From: Nonomuraea pusilla
GTDB lineage: Bacteria; Actinomycetota; Actinomycetes; Streptosporangiales; Streptosporangiaceae
Length of the DNA stretch: 64,000 nucleotides
Assembly (NCBI RefSeq): GCF_900109355.1
Contig: NZ_FOBF01000007.1
Coordinates: forward strand, 186,001-250,000
Direction: 5' to 3'
Within the stretch, counting starts at the first letter, position 1, and each line of letters opens with the position of its first letter. Shown here piece after piece: positions 61,840 through 64,000 of this stretch. The notes beneath the pieces were generated by a model. That model was not told the DNA's origin. It searched no databases and was given only the letters and a program-made list of their open reading frames with translations. Position numbers and translations under genes: made by a program.

Positions 61840-64000
61840 GTGGGTGACCTGGGCGGCGCGTGGGCCCACTGGATCGACCGGTCCACCGTGGTGTGGCCGT
61901 CCGACCCGGCGGGAGGCCACTGGCTCGCCTGGAGCCCCTCCGGCGACCTGGCCCGCGACGGGGACGAGCTGACCGGCGACGTCCGGCTCATCGCGCTGGA
62001 GCCCGCCCTCCTCGACGAGGAACGCGCCGAGGCCTGGCCGCACCTGGCCGGGCACCAGGCGTACACCGTGGGCGAGGACGACCCCGGCCTGCTGAAGGAG
62101 GCGCTGCGCGGCCAGGTCGCCGCCGTCGCCCGCGACGCGGGCGGCACGCTGACCGTCGTCACCGGCGTGCAGATCCCCGGCGTGCTCGACGACCTGTACG
62201 CCCCCGCCGCCGGCGCGCCGCTCGGCCCGTCCGGCGGGCTGCGGCCCCGGCTGTCCCTGTGGGCGCCGACCGCCCGGGAGGTCAGGCTCGTCCTGTACGG
62301 CAGGCGGCGCACCGTCCACGCCATGAGCCGCGACCCGCGCACCGGGGTGTGGTCGGCGCGCGGCGGGCCGCACTGGTGGGGCAGGGACTACACCTTCCTC
62401 GTCACCGTCCACCAGCCCCGCGCCGGCCGCGTCGTCACGCGCGAGGTCACCGACCCCTACGGCCTGGCCACGGCGCCCGACGGGGTCCGCAGCCGCCTGG
62501 TCAGGCTCGGCTCGGCCGCGCACAAGCCGCCCGGCTGGGACCGCGCCCGCAGGCCCCCGCCGGTGCCGCAGCACCGGGCCAGCGTGTACGAGCTGCACGT
62601 CCGCGACTTCTCCGCCTGCGACCCCGGGGTCCCCGAGGAGCTGCGCGGCACGTACCTCGCCTTCACCGTGGACGGCCACGGCATGCGCGAGCTGCGCGCG
62701 CTGGCGCGGGACGGGCTGACCCACGTCCACCTGCTGCCGGTGTTCGACGTGGCGACCATCCCCGACCGGCGCGCGGACAGGACCGAGCCCGGCGCCGACC
62801 TGGCCGCTCTGCCGCCCGACTCGGAGCTGCAGCAGGAGCACATCGCCCGCACCGCCGCCGCCGACTCCTACAACTGGGGCTACGACCCGCGCCATCACAC
62901 CGTGCCGGGAGGCTCGTACGCCACCGACCCCGACGACCGCGTCAGGCAGTTCCGCGCGATGGTCGCCGCGCTGCACCGGGCCGGCCTGCGGGTCGTCCTC
63001 GACGTCGTCCACAACCACATGCACTCCGAGGACGTGCTCGACCCGATCGTGCCCGGCTACTACCACCGCCTCCTGGAGGACGGCTCCGTCGCCACCTCCA
63101 CCTGCTGCGCCAACACCGCGCCCGAGCACCTCATGGCGGGCCGGCTCGTCGTCGACTCGGTGGTCACCTGGGCGCGCGAGTACCGCGTCGACGGGTTCAG
63201 GTTCGACCTGATGGGCCACCACCCGAAGGGCAACCTGCTGGCCGTGCGCGCCGCGCTCGACGCGCTCACCCCCGAGCGCGACGGCGTGGACGGCCGCTCG
63301 CTGATCCTCTACGGCGAGGGCTGGAACTTCGGCGAGGTGGCCTACGACGCCAGGTTCGTCCAGGCCACGCAGGCGAACCTGGCGGGCACCGGCATCGGCA
63401 CGTTCAACGACCGGCTGCGCGACGCCGTGCGCGGCGGCGGCCCGTTCGACTCCGACCCGCGGGTCCAGGGCTTCGGCTCCGGGCTGGCCGGCGCGCCGAA
63501 CGGCGCTCCCGCGGGCGGCGGGCCCGACGAGCGGCTCGGCCGCCTCCGTCACTACGGCGACCTCGTCAGGGTCGCCCTCACCGGGAACCTGCGCGACTAC
63601 GTGCTGCCGTCGGGGCGGCGCGGCTGCGAGGTGGACTACAACGGCGGCCCCGCCGGCTACGCCGCGGCGCCGGGCGAGAGCGTGGCGTACGTGGACGCGC
63701 ACGACAACGAGACGCTGTACGACGCGCTGGCGTACAAGCTGCCCCAGGACACCCCGATGGCCGACCGGGTGCGCATGCAGCTGCTGTCGCTCGCCACCGT
63801 GCTGCTGTCGCAGGGCGTCGCGTTCGTCCACGCCGGCAGCGAACGGCTGCGGTCGAAGTCGCTGGACCGCAACTCGTACGACTCGGGCGACTGGTTCAAC
63901 CGGCTGCTGTGGGACTGCGCGGCGGGCAACGGCTTCGGCTCCGGCCTGCCGCCCGCCCCCGACAACGCCGACAGGTGGCCGTACGCCCGGCCGCTGCTGG
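61840..64000 (+). CDS. pulA: Pullulanase-type alpha-1,6-glucosidase (GH13), 3' truncated by window edge
   Basis: 720 residues visible, GTG start 8 bases after GGGGAGGAGG, open to the end of the window. Residues 1-105 form a pullulanase N2-like domain, about 130-225 a CBM48 ([17 protein letters not shown]), then the GH13 barrel: [41 protein letters not shown], nucleophile Asp456 ([11 protein letters not shown]), acid/base Glu493 (YGEGWNFG) and Asp622 (VDAHDNE). The YDSGDWFN signature downstream is typical of pullulanase-type debranching enzymes. It has no signal peptide, suggesting an intracellular glycogen or maltodextrin debranching role. Symbol by family. Confidence 0.93.
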   Translation, partial: MGDLGGAWAHWIDRSTVVWPSDPAGGHWLAWSPSGDLARDGDELTGDVRLIALEPALLDEERAEAWPHLAGHQAYTVGEDDPGLLKEALRGQVAAVARDAGGTLTVVTGVQIPGVLDDLYAPAAGAPLGPSGGLRPRLSLWAPTAREVRLVLYGRRRTVHAMSRDPRTGVWSARGGPHWWGRDYTFLVTVHQPRAGRVVTREVTDPYGLATAPDGVRSRLVRLGSAAHKPPGWDRARRPPPVPQHRASVYELHVRDFSACDPGVPEELRGTYLAFTVDGHGMRELRALARDGLTHVHLLPVFDVATIPDRRADRTEPGADLAALPPDSELQQEHIARTAAADSYNWGYDPRHHTVPGGSYATDPDDRVRQFRAMVAALHRAGLRVVLDVVHNHMHSEDVLDPIVPGYYHRLLEDGSVATSTCCANTAPEHLMAGRLVVDSVVTWAREYRVDGFRFDLMGHHPKGNLLAVRAALDALTPERDGVDGRSLILYGEGWNFGEVAYDARFVQATQANLAGTGIGTFNDRLRDAVRGGGPFDSDPRVQGFGSGLAGAPNGAPAGGGPDERLGRLRHYGDLVRVALTGNLRDYVLPSGRRGCEVDYNGGPAGYAAAPGESVAYVDAHDNETLYDALAYKLPQDTPMADRVRMQLLSLATVLLSQGVAFVHAGSERLRSKSLDRNSYDSGDWFNRLLWDCAAGNGFGSGLPPAPDNADRWPYARPLL

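Noticed and set aside
55849..63831. A 2660-codon open frame on the minus strand running through the membrane hydrolase and pullulanase regions.
   Set aside because: Only its last 1139 codons form a recognisable protein. The upstream part is antisense to a clear pullulanase and to the 760-residue membrane protein; long spurious frames are common in very GC-rich DNA.

Overview
The window is very GC-rich, densely packed, uses many GTG starts and carries DUF3152, WYL, NarL-type and RpiR-type families. It reads as chromosomal DNA of a large-genome actinobacterium; a Streptosporangiaceae-like (for example Nonomuraea-type) or Streptomyces-like host is my guess, not something the sequence proves. I see no rRNA, tRNA, insertion sequence, phage gene or CRISPR array.

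Layout. 1-12.2 kb is a mixed housekeeping stretch: the 3' part of gnd, a TesB-like thioesterase with a WYL regulator, an epoxide hydrolase with an AraC regulator, a VOC protein, a lone PemK/MazF-type toxin, a DAO-type oxidoreductase, a DUF3152 lipoprotein protease, a TetR/SDR divergent pair, an MBL-fold hydrolase and a pirin. 12.2-22 kb is a sugar locus: an exported PA14-GH2 glycosidase, a YtfQ-like binding protein, an ATPase and two permeases in one minus-strand operon, opposite a DeoR-type regulator and a second, orphan sugar ATPase. 22-24.5 kb is a pair of unknown membrane-protein transcripts diverging from a 34-bp palindrome. 24.6-33.2 kb holds a coiled-coil cell-wall protein, a flavin monooxygenase, an APH-type kinase, an RND transporter and a NarL-type two-component system.

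36-44.7 kb is the most coherent system. An Lrp-type regulator diverges from an eight-gene operon encoding a complete peptide ABC importer, an M24 protein that has lost most of its metal ligands, a GNAT acyltransferase and an enzyme of the N-acylamino acid racemase / o-succinylbenzoate synthase family. GNAT plus racemase matches the first two steps of the known D-to-L amino acid conversion through N-succinyl intermediates, so I infer uptake and salvage of D-amino-acid-containing peptides. A standalone divergent EF-Tu and a LacZ-type beta-galactosidase follow.

49.3-55.6 kb is a second nitrogen-linked operon: APC permease, glutamine synthetase-like ligase, amidohydrolase and M20 amidohydrolase. 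The adjacent amidohydrolase and GS genes are an unfused version of the FluG/NodGS architecture. Two identical-format TGAAA-N6-TTTCA sites lie in front of it, beside an RpiR regulator. The window ends with a large secreted phosphodiester-glycosidase/phosphoesterase, a membrane alpha/beta-hydrolase-like protein and the start of a pullulanase-type debranching enzyme.

A recurring oddity is short tandem duplication running across stop codons (near 12.2, 31.3, 46.1 and 55.8 kb).
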